Source of the DNA: Spirosoma telluris
GTDB lineage: Bacteria > Bacteroidota > Bacteroidia > Cytophagales > Spirosomataceae
Direction: 5' to 3'
Assembly (NCBI GenBank): GCA_003259005.1
Contig: QLII01000001.1
Span: 6,315,001-6,379,000 of the forward strand
DNA length: 64,000 bases
Both the position numbers and the translations under genes were made by a program. Shown piece after piece: positions 37,545-46,017 of this stretch. Below the pieces are notes generated by a model that was given only the letters and a program-made list of their open reading frames with translations, was not told the DNA's origin and did no database searches. The stretch's first letter is position 1; each line of letters opens with the position of its first letter.

Positions 37545-38378
37545 TTAGCCGATAGACACCCGTTTGAAGGCCGATACAGTCAGACCTTTGCTGGTTTTTT
37601 CTAACAGTTGCGCAATGGTGAGCGAGCTATCTTTCACAAACTCCTGATTGAGCAACGTGTTGTCTTTATAAAACTTATTGAGTTTACCCATTGCAATTCG
37701 CTCAAGCATTGCTTCTGGCTTACCTTCCTGACGAGCCTGCTCTTTGCCAATCTCGATTTCGCGCTCAACAATAGTTGCATCAACACCGTCTTTATCTAAA
37801 GCAACGGGTTTCATGGCAGCAATCTGCATCGCTATATCTTTACCCACTTCAGTAACGTCAGTACCGTTTGTATTGACAAGGCCAACTAAAACACCAAGTT
37901 TGCCATTCGAGTGAATGTAGGAAACAACTTTATCAGCTGATACTATTTCATACGATGCAACATCGATTTTCTCACCGATTTTACCCATCAGGTCAGTGAT
38001 GTGGTCCTGTAACGAACGACCATCTGCCTGTGGAGTAGCTAACAAGGCTGCTTTGTCGGTAGCATCCGTAGAAACGGCGGTGCTCATAACGGCCATCGCC
38101 AGATTCTGGAAGTCCGCTACTTTCGATACTGGTTCTGTTTCGCAAGCTAAAGCGATCACTTTACCTGTTGTACCATCGGGGCTAACATGGGCTAACACAA
38201 TACCTTCGGCCGTTGCATTATCAGCCCGTTTGTCGGCTATTTTCTGACCCTGTTTACGCAGGATTTCTTTCGCTTTATCAAAATTGCCATCGGCTTCGGT
38301 AAGGGCTTTTTTACAGTCCATCATACCCGCTCCGGTCTCTTGCCGAAGCTTATTTACGTCAGCAGCAGTAATTGCCAT
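37545..38378 (-). CDS. tsf: Translation elongation factor Ts
   Basis: Guanine-nucleotide exchange factor that reloads EF-Tu with GTP. The N-terminal UBA-like domain is followed by KLRQETGAGMMDCKKALTEADGNFDKAKEILRKQG, the family signature, then the dimerisation core (GKVIALACETEPVSKVADF; GKDIAMQIAAMKP) and the C-terminal module. Length (277 aa) is normal. It follows rpsB, separated by about 200 bases that carry an inverted repeat. Confidence 0.97.
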   Translation of the reverse strand: MAITAADVNKLRQETGAGMMDCKKALTEADGNFDKAKEILRKQGQKIADKRADNATAEGIVLAHVSPDGTTGKVIALACETEPVSKVADFQNLAMAVMSTAVSTDATDKAALLATPQADGRSLQDHITDLMGKIGEKIDVASYEIVSADKVVSYIHSNGKLGVLVGLVNTNGTDVTEVGKDIAMQIAAMKPVALDKDGVDATIVEREIEIGKEQARQEGKPEAMLERIAMGKLNKFYKDNTLLNQEFVKDSSLTIAQLLEKTSKGLTVSAFKRVSIG

Positions 38379-38482
38379 AATAAAAGGTGGTTGTTAATTT
38401 AAATTGCCAAAACTTATTTGGCAACCAGCAAATTGTATGTTGAAATGGAATAGCCCATAGCGGCTGGCTACGGGCTATTTTT

Positions 38483-38580
38483 TAGTTTACTGTTTTATGT
38501 TGACAGTTTTCAGTTAGCTGGCATAAGAATAGTTAATATGTCAGCCAATCGTAAACTGAAAACTGAAAACCGTAAACTTT
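38483..38580. repeat. Imperfect inverted repeat between rpsB and tsf
   Basis: Two arms of about 40 bases (38483-38524 and 38538-38580) pair imperfectly. The best core is CAGTTTTCAGTT at 38504-38515 with 38554-38565, perfect over 12 bp. Arms are made of repeated AACTGAAA and GTAAAC words. Confidence 0.65.
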
Positions 38581-39413
38581 TATGCTTCTTGCTCGTCTTC
38601 AGCAACAGCAGCGGGAGCAACTTCAGCTTCAGGTTGTGTTGCGCCTTCGGCACGAGCCTGAGCCAGGTCTTCGGTCCGTTTCGCTTCTTCTTCTTCCTGA
38701 ACACGCTGATCGTCTTTATCCTGTTTCCGCTCCATAAGACCTTCTTCGATGGCCTTACCAATGGCAAGCGTAATCAGAGCAATCGACTTATAAGCGTCAT
38801 CGTTAGCTGGGATTGCGAAGTCTACGTCTTCTGGGTTCGAGTTCGTATCGCACATAGCAAATACGGGAATACCCAAACGGTGAGCTTCAGCAACAGCAAT
38901 GTGTTCGCGCTTAACGTCCACTACAAACAGAGCCGCTGGCAAACGGGTCAGGTCGGCAATACCGCCCAATACACGTTCCAGTTTTTCTTTATCGCGGGTA
39001 CGGGTCAAACGCTCACGCTTGGCAATGCTCTTGACGGTCTCCTCGTCTTTCAGCATCTTATCCAGCGTTTGCATTTTCTTCAGCGACTTACGAATGGTAG
39101 CGAAGTTTGTTAACATACCGCCCTGCCAGCGATCTGTTACATAGGGCATTTTCAGACGACGCGCTTCTTCCGAAACGATCTCCTGAGCCTGTTTCTTCGT
39201 AGCCACAAACATTACTTTCCGGCCCGAACGTACAATACCTTTAATGGAATTGCAGGCTTCCTCAAGCGCAGCTACTGTTTTATTAAGGTCAATAATATGG
39301 ATGCCGTTCTTCTCCATGAAGATATACGGAGCCATCCGGGGATCCCACTTGCGCGTTAAGTGGCCAAAATGCACACCTGCGTCTAAGAGGTCTTTATATT
39401 CGATTTGTGCCAT
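38580..39413 (-). CDS. rpsB: 30S ribosomal protein S2
   Basis: Component of the small ribosomal subunit at the head-body junction. The start MAQIEYKDLLDAGVHFGHLTRKWDPRMAPYIF carries the S2 signature, and VIDVKREHIAVAEAHRLGIPVFAMCDTNSNP-like sequence follows. After about residue 225 there is an acidic, low-complexity tail (VQEEEEAKRTEDLAQARAEG and on), longer than in E. coli but common in Bacteroidota. It is the third gene of the ribosomal block. Confidence 0.97.
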   Translation of the reverse strand: MAQIEYKDLLDAGVHFGHLTRKWDPRMAPYIFMEKNGIHIIDLNKTVAALEEACNSIKGIVRSGRKVMFVATKKQAQEIVSEEARRLKMPYVTDRWQGGMLTNFATIRKSLKKMQTLDKMLKDEETVKSIAKRERLTRTRDKEKLERVLGGIADLTRLPAALFVVDVKREHIAVAEAHRLGIPVFAMCDTNSNPEDVDFAIPANDDAYKSIALITLAIGKAIEEGLMERKQDKDDQRVQEEEEAKRTEDLAQARAEGATQPEAEVAPAAVAEDEQEA

Positions 39414-39510
39414 TTTCGGATTGAAAAATGAGTGTTATAAAATTTACGCAGCACCACCCGTCGGCATCATCTAAGGGCAGTCTGGACTTCAGATGGAATG
39501 AATAATGATT

Positions 39511-39570
39511 AATGTAAAATGTACAATGAAATCACTCTCATTATCCATTTTTCATTGTGCATTATACATT
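39511..39570. repeat. Inverted repeat between rpsI and rpsB
   Basis: 21-base arms 39511-39531 and 39550-39570 pair with two mismatches. They are built of AATGTA/ACAATGA words. The repeat lies in the spacer just past the rpsI stop on the minus strand. Confidence 0.75.
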
Positions 39571-39575
39571 GGCTA

Positions 39576-39962
39576 TTAACGTTTCGAGAACTGGAACCGA
39601 CGACGGGCTTTTTTCCGACCTGGCTTCTTCCGTTCAACCATACGCGAATCCCGTGTCAGGAACCCTTCTTTTTTGAGGGCAGGACGGAACTCAGCGTTCA
39701 ATTCAACCAGCGCACGGGCAATGGCCATGCGGGTAGCTTCGGCCTGACCAGCCACACCACCACCACGAACGTTCACTTTTACGTCGTAGCCGCCTACACC
39801 GTTAACGGTTGCAAACGGTTGGTTCAAAATGATTTGCAGGACTTCGGTAGGGAAATATTGTTTGTAATCTTTCCCGTTTACCGAGATGGCTCCGCTGCCC
39901 GCCGACATGTAGATGCGGGAGATGGCAGTTTTACGGCGGCCAATGGTATTAATACGATCCAT
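39576..39962 (-). CDS. rpsI: 30S ribosomal protein S9
   Basis: Small-subunit protein whose C-terminal tail reaches the P-site tRNA. It starts MDRINTIGRRKTAISRIYM and shows VNVRGGGVAGQAEATRMAIARAL, the S9 signature, and the very basic end RKKPGRKKARRRFQFSKR. Length (128 aa) is normal. The start is six bases after the rplM stop, so the two are translated from one message. Confidence 0.98.
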   Translation of the reverse strand: MDRINTIGRRKTAISRIYMSAGSGAISVNGKDYKQYFPTEVLQIILNQPFATVNGVGGYDVKVNVRGGGVAGQAEATRMAIARALVELNAEFRPALKKEGFLTRDSRMVERKKPGRKKARRRFQFSKR

Positions 39963-39968
39963 TATGAC

Positions 39969-40412
39969 TTAGAATTTAACTGCTGTTGGTTGCTGAGCCT
40001 CGTGCGGGTGTTGGCCACCAGCATAAACGTACAGGTTGGTGTACAACCGCCGACCAAGCCGGTTTTTCGGTAACATACCTTTTACAGCATGCTCAATGAT
40101 GCGCTCTGGATGTTTTTCGAGCAGCAACCGGGGCGTTGCGAACCGTTGGCCGCCGGGATAGCCCGTGTGGCGAACGTAAATTTTGTCGGTCATCTTAGCA
40201 CCTGTCAGGCGCACCTTATCGGCGTTGATGACGATCACGTTATCCCCGCAGTCAACGTGCGGAGTGAAGTTGGTTTTGTGTTTGCCGCGAATCAGGCGTG
40301 CGATTTGGCTGGCCAGCCGACCGAGCACTTCACCCTGAGCGTCAACCACAACCCATTCCTTCTGCACCGTTTCTTTGTTGGCAGAGATGGTTTTGTAACT
40401 GAGCGTATTCAC
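39969..40412 (-). CDS. rplM: 50S ribosomal protein L13
   Basis: Early-assembly protein of the large subunit. It shows WVVVDAQGEVLGRLASQIARLIRGKHKTNFTPHVDCGDNVIVINADK and the C-terminal signature AVKGMLPKNRLGRRLYTNLYVYAG. Length (147 aa) is normal. It is the first gene of the rplM-rpsI-rpsB-tsf block and is preceded by a good promoter (40497-40504) and a small leader hairpin. Confidence 0.98.
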   Translation of the reverse strand: MNTLSYKTISANKETVQKEWVVVDAQGEVLGRLASQIARLIRGKHKTNFTPHVDCGDNVIVINADKVRLTGAKMTDKIYVRHTGYPGGQRFATPRLLLEKHPERIIEHAVKGMLPKNRLGRRLYTNLYVYAGGQHPHEAQQPTAVKF

Positions 40413-40466
40413 TGTTATGGAGACTAATTGTTTGATTTATAATTGCTTACCTACAAGAACTATAGG

Positions 40467-40482
40467 CCCGTCCTGAAACGGG
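40467..40482 (-). promoter_or_regulatory. Leader hairpin of the L13 operon
   Basis: On the minus strand CCCGT pairs with ACGGG around a TTCAGG loop, about 15 bases downstream of the promoter element and so near the very 5' end of the transcript. Ribosomal-protein operons are often self-regulated through leader structures. Whether this hairpin binds L13 or S9 is not shown by the sequence. Confidence 0.4.
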
Positions 40483-40496
40483 AGTGCAAATATAGG

Positions 40497-40527
40497 TGGT
40501 ATGGGTCTGAAAAACAAGGGTATGCAA
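40497..40527 (-). promoter_or_regulatory. Promoter of the rplM-rpsI operon
   Basis: The minus strand reads TTG (40525-40527), a 20-base spacer, then TATATTTG (40497-40504), matching the Bacteroidota -33/-7 pattern closely. It lies about 85 bases before the rplM start. Confidence 0.75.
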
Positions 40528-40535
40528 AGAATTCC

Positions 40536-41744
40536 TTAGCGCAGCTTCAGTGTTACCAATGCCAGAACGGCTAACATAATACCAACAATCCAGAAGCGGG
40601 TTACGAGTTTGGCCTCGTGATAGCCTTTCTTCTGAAAGTGGTGGTGTAGGGGAGACATCAGAAAAACTCGCCTGCCTTCACCGTATTTGCGCTTTGTATA
40701 CTTGAAATAGCTGACTTGCATAATTACGGATACAAGTTCAACCAGGAAGATACCGCAGATAATGGGAATCATCAATTCTTTGCGAATAGCCAGAAACAGA
40801 ACGGCAATCACCCCTCCAAGCATCAGGCTGCCGGTATCACCCATAAACACCTGGGCAGGGTAAGAATTATACCATAGAAATCCAACACAGGCACCAACAA
40901 AGGCGGCACAGAAAATTACCAGTTCACCCGCATTCGGGATATACATGATATTTAGGTATTGCGAGAAAACCTTATTTCCCGATAAATAGGCTAATACCCC
41001 GATTGTCAGGCCAATAATGACGGAGGTTCCTGCCGCCAGCCCATCAATGCCATCTGTAATATTTGCGCCGTTCGAGACGGCGGTAATGATAAAGATACAG
41101 ATTAATACATAGACAATCCAGGTATAGCTATCCGGTAGAAAGCCAAATAGGAGGGAGCTATAATCGAACTCGTTATTTTTAACGAAAGGAACCGTCGTCA
41201 GGGTCGATTTGATGTCGGTGTAGATGTCCGGCACGTTCGATGTGCTGAGGAGCCGAGGGGCATATTTGCGGATTTTAACGTACTGGTTAAAGGACAGGGT
41301 AAGGCCCACAATCAACCCTAAACCCACCTGACCAACCACTTTGAACTTCCCTTGTAAACCTTCTTTGTTCTTCTTGAAGACTTTAATATAGTCATCCAGA
41401 AAACCAATCATCCCCGTCCAGACCGTTGATACTAGAGCCAGTACAACATACACGTTGGAAAGCTTGGCAAACAGCAGAGCGGGAATCAATAGAGAAGCTA
41501 GAATAATAAAGCCACCCATGGTTGGTGTACCACGCTTCTGCATCTGACCTTCCAGCCCAAGATCACGAATGGATTCGCCAATTTGCAGACCACGAAGTAT
41601 GTCGATAATACGCCTACCGAAAACAGCGGCAATAAGCAGCGAGGTTATAACCGCGCCTAGTGCACGAAACGAAATATATTGGAAAACTCCCGCACCAGGG
41701 AAATTGTAGCGTTCGTCAAGAAACTGGAAGAGGTAATAGAGCAT
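40536..41744 (-). CDS. mraY: Phospho-N-acetylmuramoyl-pentapeptide-transferase MraY
   Basis: Integral membrane enzyme that makes lipid I from UDP-MurNAc-pentapeptide and undecaprenyl phosphate. About ten spans are seen. Signatures are GTPTMGGFIILASLL, FLDDYIKVFKKNKEGLQGKFK, NGANITDGIDGLAAGTS, FMGDTGSLMLGG and the HHHFQKKGYHE loop. It has a longer middle than E. coli MraY, as usual in this phylum (402 aa). It ends the first dcw block, after murE. Confidence 0.97.
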   Translation of the reverse strand: MLYYLFQFLDERYNFPGAGVFQYISFRALGAVITSLLIAAVFGRRIIDILRGLQIGESIRDLGLEGQMQKRGTPTMGGFIILASLLIPALLFAKLSNVYVVLALVSTVWTGMIGFLDDYIKVFKKNKEGLQGKFKVVGQVGLGLIVGLTLSFNQYVKIRKYAPRLLSTSNVPDIYTDIKSTLTTVPFVKNNEFDYSSLLFGFLPDSYTWIVYVLICIFIITAVSNGANITDGIDGLAAGTSVIIGLTIGVLAYLSGNKVFSQYLNIMYIPNAGELVIFCAAFVGACVGFLWYNSYPAQVFMGDTGSLMLGGVIAVLFLAIRKELMIPIICGIFLVELVSVIMQVSYFKYTKRKYGEGRRVFLMSPLHHHFQKKGYHEAKLVTRFWIVGIMLAVLALVTLKLR

Positions 41745-41757
41745 AATGGGCTAATGG

Positions 41758-41825
41758 GTGAATGAGCGAATGAGCGAATAGTTACCGTACGTTTTATTCA
41801 CTCAATCACTCATTCGCTCATTCAC
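41758..41825. repeat. 17-bp perfect inverted repeat between murE and mraY
   Basis: Arms 41758-41774 and 41809-41825 are exact reverse complements, with partial pairing beyond. They are made of GAATGAGC units. Confidence 0.82.
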
Positions 41826-41845
41826 AATTAAATTACAGATCAAAG

Positions 41846-43324
41846 TTACTGATTTCCGCGTTCTAAGAAAGCTTCTCGCAGTACAGCCCGGTCATCAAAG
41901 TCATGTTTGACTCCCTTAATTTCCTGATACGTTTCGTGGCCTTTGCCCGCCACCAGAATAATATCATAAGGATGAGCGATTGAAACGGCTTTGCGGATAG
42001 CCTCGTGCCGATCTTCGATGGTTTGCGTTTTCTTGACGTCGACGGGTGGTACACCGGCCTGCATCTGTTCCAGGATGGCCATCGGGTCTTCGTTACGCGG
42101 ATTGTCGGAGGTTAGAATAACCTGATTGCTGAACTTACAGGCGATTCCAGCCATAATCGGGCGTTTGGTCGCATCGCGGTTTCCACCACAACCTACCAGG
42201 GTAATAATCTGTGGCAGGCGACCTTGCTCATCCGTATGACGCAATCCATTGATCGTTTCCAGTACGTTTTGCAGCGCATCAGGCGTGTGGGCATAATCGA
42301 CAATGCCCACAATATTGTCGCCTGAAACCACCTGCTCAAAACGGCCTGGTGGCGGGGTAATACCAGACAATAAGGTTAATACGTCCGTGGGCTCTTCACC
42401 GAGCAATACGGCTGTTCCATAGACACTTAGCAGATTATAGGCATTAAAGCGACCAATCAGCTTAAACCAGACTTCCCGATCATCGACCAGCATGTGTAAG
42501 CCAAACAGACTATCGGCAATAACTTTTCCCTTAAACGTAGCCAACGTTTGCAGCGAGTAACTTTCTTTACGAGCCGCTGTATTCTGGAGCATCACCAAGC
42601 CACGCTTGTCGTCAACATTGGTCAGGGCGAAGGCCGACGAAGGGAGTTGGTCAAAAAATCCTTTTTTTGCCCGGATGTAGTTGTCAAAAGTCCCGTGAAA
42701 ATCGAGGTGGTCATGGGTAATATTGGTGAAAATGCCCCCTGCGAAGGTTAAGCCCGCAATCCGTTCCTGTACAACCGCGTGTGAACTGACTTCCATGAAT
42801 ACGTGTGTACAGCCATGCGCACGCATCTTCACGAGTAGTTGATTCGTCGTGATGGCATCTGGTGTGGTGTGCGTGGCCGGAATGACCTCATTGTCAATCT
42901 GATTCTGAACAGTCGATAACAGGCCACATCGATAACCCAGCGCGCGAAAGAGCCGGAAGAGTAACGTGGCTACGGATGTTTTACCGTTAGTACCCGTTAC
43001 CCCAACGAGTTTGAGTTTCTGGGAAGGGTGCTCATAGAAATTGGCCGCTGCTAATCCCATCGTTCGGGACGAGTCTTTTACGAGCACATAAGCCACCGAT
43101 GGATCAGGCTCTGAGGGCAACTCTTCACACAAGATAGCGGCTGCTCCCTGGCGAATAGCCATGTCAATAAAGCTGTGGCCATCGGTAATCGTACCACGGA
43201 CGGCTATAAACAAACTGCCAGATCCGGCTTTTCGCGAATCCATGGTCAGGTTGGTAATCTCGGTGTTCATGCTGCCCGATGTTGCCAGCAGCGGAATTTT
43301 ATAAAAGAGGTCTTTGAGTTGCAT
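41846..43324 (-). CDS. murE: UDP-MurNAc-tripeptide ligase MurE
   Basis: Cytoplasmic ligase that adds the third residue to the peptidoglycan stem. It shows ATP-binding GVTGTNGKTSVATLLF, VSSHAVVQERIAGL, NITHDHLDFHG and the specificity motif DNPRNEDP. Arginine in DNPR is the mark of meso-diaminopimelate-specific MurE, so a DAP-type wall is inferred. Length (492 aa) is normal. It lies about 105 bases after ftsI on the same strand. Confidence 0.96.
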   Translation of the reverse strand: MQLKDLFYKIPLLATSGSMNTEITNLTMDSRKAGSGSLFIAVRGTITDGHSFIDMAIRQGAAAILCEELPSEPDPSVAYVLVKDSSRTMGLAAANFYEHPSQKLKLVGVTGTNGKTSVATLLFRLFRALGYRCGLLSTVQNQIDNEVIPATHTTPDAITTNQLLVKMRAHGCTHVFMEVSSHAVVQERIAGLTFAGGIFTNITHDHLDFHGTFDNYIRAKKGFFDQLPSSAFALTNVDDKRGLVMLQNTAARKESYSLQTLATFKGKVIADSLFGLHMLVDDREVWFKLIGRFNAYNLLSVYGTAVLLGEEPTDVLTLLSGITPPPGRFEQVVSGDNIVGIVDYAHTPDALQNVLETINGLRHTDEQGRLPQIITLVGCGGNRDATKRPIMAGIACKFSNQVILTSDNPRNEDPMAILEQMQAGVPPVDVKKTQTIEDRHEAIRKAVSIAHPYDIILVAGKGHETYQEIKGVKHDFDDRAVLREAFLERGNQ

Positions 43325-43431
43325 ACGAGTATAACGAACGGCGTGTTCGTTGGTGTTTGCAAAAAAACGGCTTGAGCGCGGGACTACCTAATTTGCCCGA
43401 AAAGTCGTTTGCCTGGAAAGCCGACAAAACA

Positions 43432-45546
43432 TCAACCCAAGGTCAGAGTTATTGCCTTGCCTGCTGCTTTCTCGATGCCCATTCCCGGCGAAACCGATTG
43501 TTCTTTGACCTTACCCCGGCCTTCGACAGAGACCCGGAAACCCCGATTTTCGAGCAGGAACAGCGCATCCCGTAGCGTTAATCCTCGTACATCAGGCACC
43601 TGGTCTGTAGATGTTGAGCGTGCTTTCCAGCGGCCACCTGCTGTTGATTCGACCCAGCCTTCGGTAGCGGGTTCGTTGCGTACATTCAGGATTGAACTAA
43701 TGGTGTGCAGATCGGCTGCATAACCGGCTATCGTGCCTGTTGTTGACTGTGGTTGTGAAGTACTCGCCCGAATTGGGGCGTGTATCCGATAATCATAGGC
43801 CACGATTCGGTCGGCGACGGTTTTGAATACGGGTGCAGCTACGGCACCCGCATACAGCAAATCAATATTGTCGCCCTGGGGACTGTCGACAACTGTAATC
43901 ATGCTGTATTTGGGATTGTTGGCAGGGAAATAGCCAATGAACGAGGTATAATATTTACCAACCTGGTATTTGCCATTGACGATTTTCTGGGCAGTCCCCG
44001 TCTTTCCGGCAATGGCATAATACGGGTTGTTGATATGCTTTGCCGTACCATGTTCAACTACCCCGCGAAGTAATTGCTGCGCCTTTTTGATCGTTGCCGG
44101 TGAGCATATGGGTTCGGGAGCTACATAAGGCTTATTGTCCTCAATAATTTCGTTCGCCAATTTGATCTGTTTAACGATAACGGGGCGTACCCAGTGGCCA
44201 TCATTGGCAACTGCATTGTAAAACGCCAGCATTTGCAGGGGCGTAATCTGCATTTCGTAGCCATACGACATCGACGTAAGCGACACCTTGCTCCAGCCTT
44301 TCATGTCGGGATTGCGAACAACAGGTATGGCTTCTCCTTTCATATGGATACCCGTTGGCTTCGTCAGGTGAAACTGACGTAGATATTGACAATACAGGTC
44401 GGGCCTTTTGTAAAAATAGCTCCGCATCAGCAGGTGAGTGCCAACATTGGACGATTTCTCGAATACCTGACGGGCCGTAATCGTTCCATGCCCAGCCCGG
44501 CTGGCGTCGTGAATACCCAGTCCATTATACGTGGCGGAGCCACCACCGGTAGCCACCAACTGATCGAGCGAAATGGCCTTTTCTTCCATCAGGGCCATCA
44601 TCGTGGCTAATTTGAAGGTTGAACCGGGGTCCGTGCGATCCGCCAGTGCATGATTAAAGTTTTCGACATAGGTATCCCCCTGTTTCGTGAGGTTTGCCAT
44701 CGCCCGAATTTCGCCGGTAGCTACCTCCATCACAATCACGCAACCTTTGGCAGCATTGTATTTTTCTAATGCCGAGCGTAGGGCCGATTCGGCCATATCC
44801 TGATAGTTGACGTCAATCGTTGTGTAGAGGTCCATGCCCGGCTCAGGCGTCATATCAGGGCCGTCCTCTACGGGTTTACGAACTCCACCCGATAAAACTT
44901 CGACAAAGCCCACGGCATTTTTACCAGCCAGCGCGGGCTGAAAACTGGCTTCAAGTCCAATTAAACCTCGATTCGTTTTGGCATTAAGGTTTCCAATAGT
45001 ACGCTCGGCCATTTGGCCAAAGGGATGATATCGTTCGTAATAAGGGCGCAAATGACCTCCTCGGGCAGCCACCTTGGGCGTCGACCGAAAGAATGGCCAT
45101 TTAATTATTTTTTGTCGCTCCTTTAACGTAACCCGCCTATGATTTAGCAATACATACCGGGAGGTGTCCTTACGGGCCTCGCTAATCTTGTTTTTATAGA
45201 AGGAAGCGGGTTTGTCGCGGTAGAGTTGAGCGAGCAATAGCGCTAATGAATCTATTTTTTTATCGAAATAGTCAGCTTTCGCCATCGTTGGGTCGATACT
45301 AACCACATAGGTCGGTAGCGATGTCGCTAGCAGGCTTCCATCATTGGCGTAAATATTGCCACGCATCGCCGGAATCGTGTCGCGCCGAATGAGCGTTTCT
45401 TCTACCCGTTCGCGCCAGAAACGACCTTTTAAATCTTTCTTAAAATACTGCACGGACATAAGGCGCAGTATAATGCACAAGGCAAGGGCAATCACAACAT
45501 AGAAAATGTGATTTGCCCGTTGAATAATGTCCTGTTTAATGTTCAT
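43432..45546 (-). CDS. ftsI: Class B penicillin-binding protein FtsI (PBP3-like) with C-terminal PASTA domain
   Basis: Transpeptidase that cross-links septal peptidoglycan. A single N-terminal span (HIFYVVIALALCIILRLM) is followed by the dimerisation domain and the catalytic domain with STFK (DPGSTFKLATM), SSN and KTGTAQ motifs. A PASTA domain follows at the C-terminus (VPDVRGLTLRDALFLLENRGFRV). PASTA domains on FtsI are common in Bacteroidota and Gram-positives but absent in E. coli. The start at 45546 overlaps the ftsL-like gene by 11 bases; an in-frame ATG at 45561 is possible. Confidence 0.95.
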   Translation of the reverse strand: MNIKQDIIQRANHIFYVVIALALCIILRLMSVQYFKKDLKGRFWRERVEETLIRRDTIPAMRGNIYANDGSLLATSLPTYVVSIDPTMAKADYFDKKIDSLALLLAQLYRDKPASFYKNKISEARKDTSRYVLLNHRRVTLKERQKIIKWPFFRSTPKVAARGGHLRPYYERYHPFGQMAERTIGNLNAKTNRGLIGLEASFQPALAGKNAVGFVEVLSGGVRKPVEDGPDMTPEPGMDLYTTIDVNYQDMAESALRSALEKYNAAKGCVIVMEVATGEIRAMANLTKQGDTYVENFNHALADRTDPGSTFKLATMMALMEEKAISLDQLVATGGGSATYNGLGIHDASRAGHGTITARQVFEKSSNVGTHLLMRSYFYKRPDLYCQYLRQFHLTKPTGIHMKGEAIPVVRNPDMKGWSKVSLTSMSYGYEMQITPLQMLAFYNAVANDGHWVRPVIVKQIKLANEIIEDNKPYVAPEPICSPATIKKAQQLLRGVVEHGTAKHINNPYYAIAGKTGTAQKIVNGKYQVGKYYTSFIGYFPANNPKYSMITVVDSPQGDNIDLLYAGAVAAPVFKTVADRIVAYDYRIHAPIRASTSQPQSTTGTIAGYAADLHTISSILNVRNEPATEGWVESTAGGRWKARSTSTDQVPDVRGLTLRDALFLLENRGFRVSVEGRGKVKEQSVSPGMGIEKAAGKAITLTLG

Positions 45547-45934
45547 CTGACTTGACGACAATTTTATGGGGTGGAGTCTGGCTATCAGCTAAGCCAAGTC
45601 CGACAACTCGTTTACTGATTTCAGACTGTTTGCCGCTTTTGTTGAAATCAGCCTGCAAAACCGTGAATTCAGAGCGTAATTCATCGACCTGCGTTTTGGT
45701 TCGCTGAATTCGGCGAACCAATCGTTCGGCGTTGTGATTCAGGCCGATATAAAGAATGAGGAGAAACGTGACCCACAGAATGCGGTCAATATGCTGAATG
45801 GGCCAGGCGTTGTCTTCGCCGAAAAGCCTGTCCAGGCCAATGGCATCATTGAGCCAGGATGCCAGTTTGAGTTTGCGTCGTTGCTGCTTTTGCTTGGCGA
45901 CCCGTTCTGGCTGACGGAATGTATTTTTAGCCAT
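45536..45934 (-). CDS. ftsL: FtsL-like cell division protein
   Basis: A protein of about 132 residues from MAKNTFRQPERV at 45934. A basic cytoplasmic part is followed by one membrane span (ILWVTFLLILYIGLN) and a predicted coiled coil (RLVRRIQRTKTQVDELRSEFTVLQADFNKSGKQSEISKRV), the usual FtsL plan. Direct sequence similarity is low, so position before ftsI carries much of the call. It is the first dcw gene here: upstream lies an M28 peptidase, not rsmH or mraZ. Confidence 0.82.
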   Translation of the reverse strand: MAKNTFRQPERVAKQKQQRRKLKLASWLNDAIGLDRLFGEDNAWPIQHIDRILWVTFLLILYIGLNHNAERLVRRIQRTKTQVDELRSEFTVLQADFNKSGKQSEISKRVVGLGLADSQTPPHKIVVKSDEH

Positions 45935-46017
45935 GGCTGGGTTAGGACACGATGGTAGTACAAATAAACAAAAACATCGTTGCCTAACCGATACCAAGCT
46001 TATCTTTCACTAAAAAA

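Noticed and set aside
38538..39113. 191-codon plus-strand ORF antisense to rpsB
   Set aside because: It lies fully opposite the certain S2 gene and has the biased composition of an antisense shadow.
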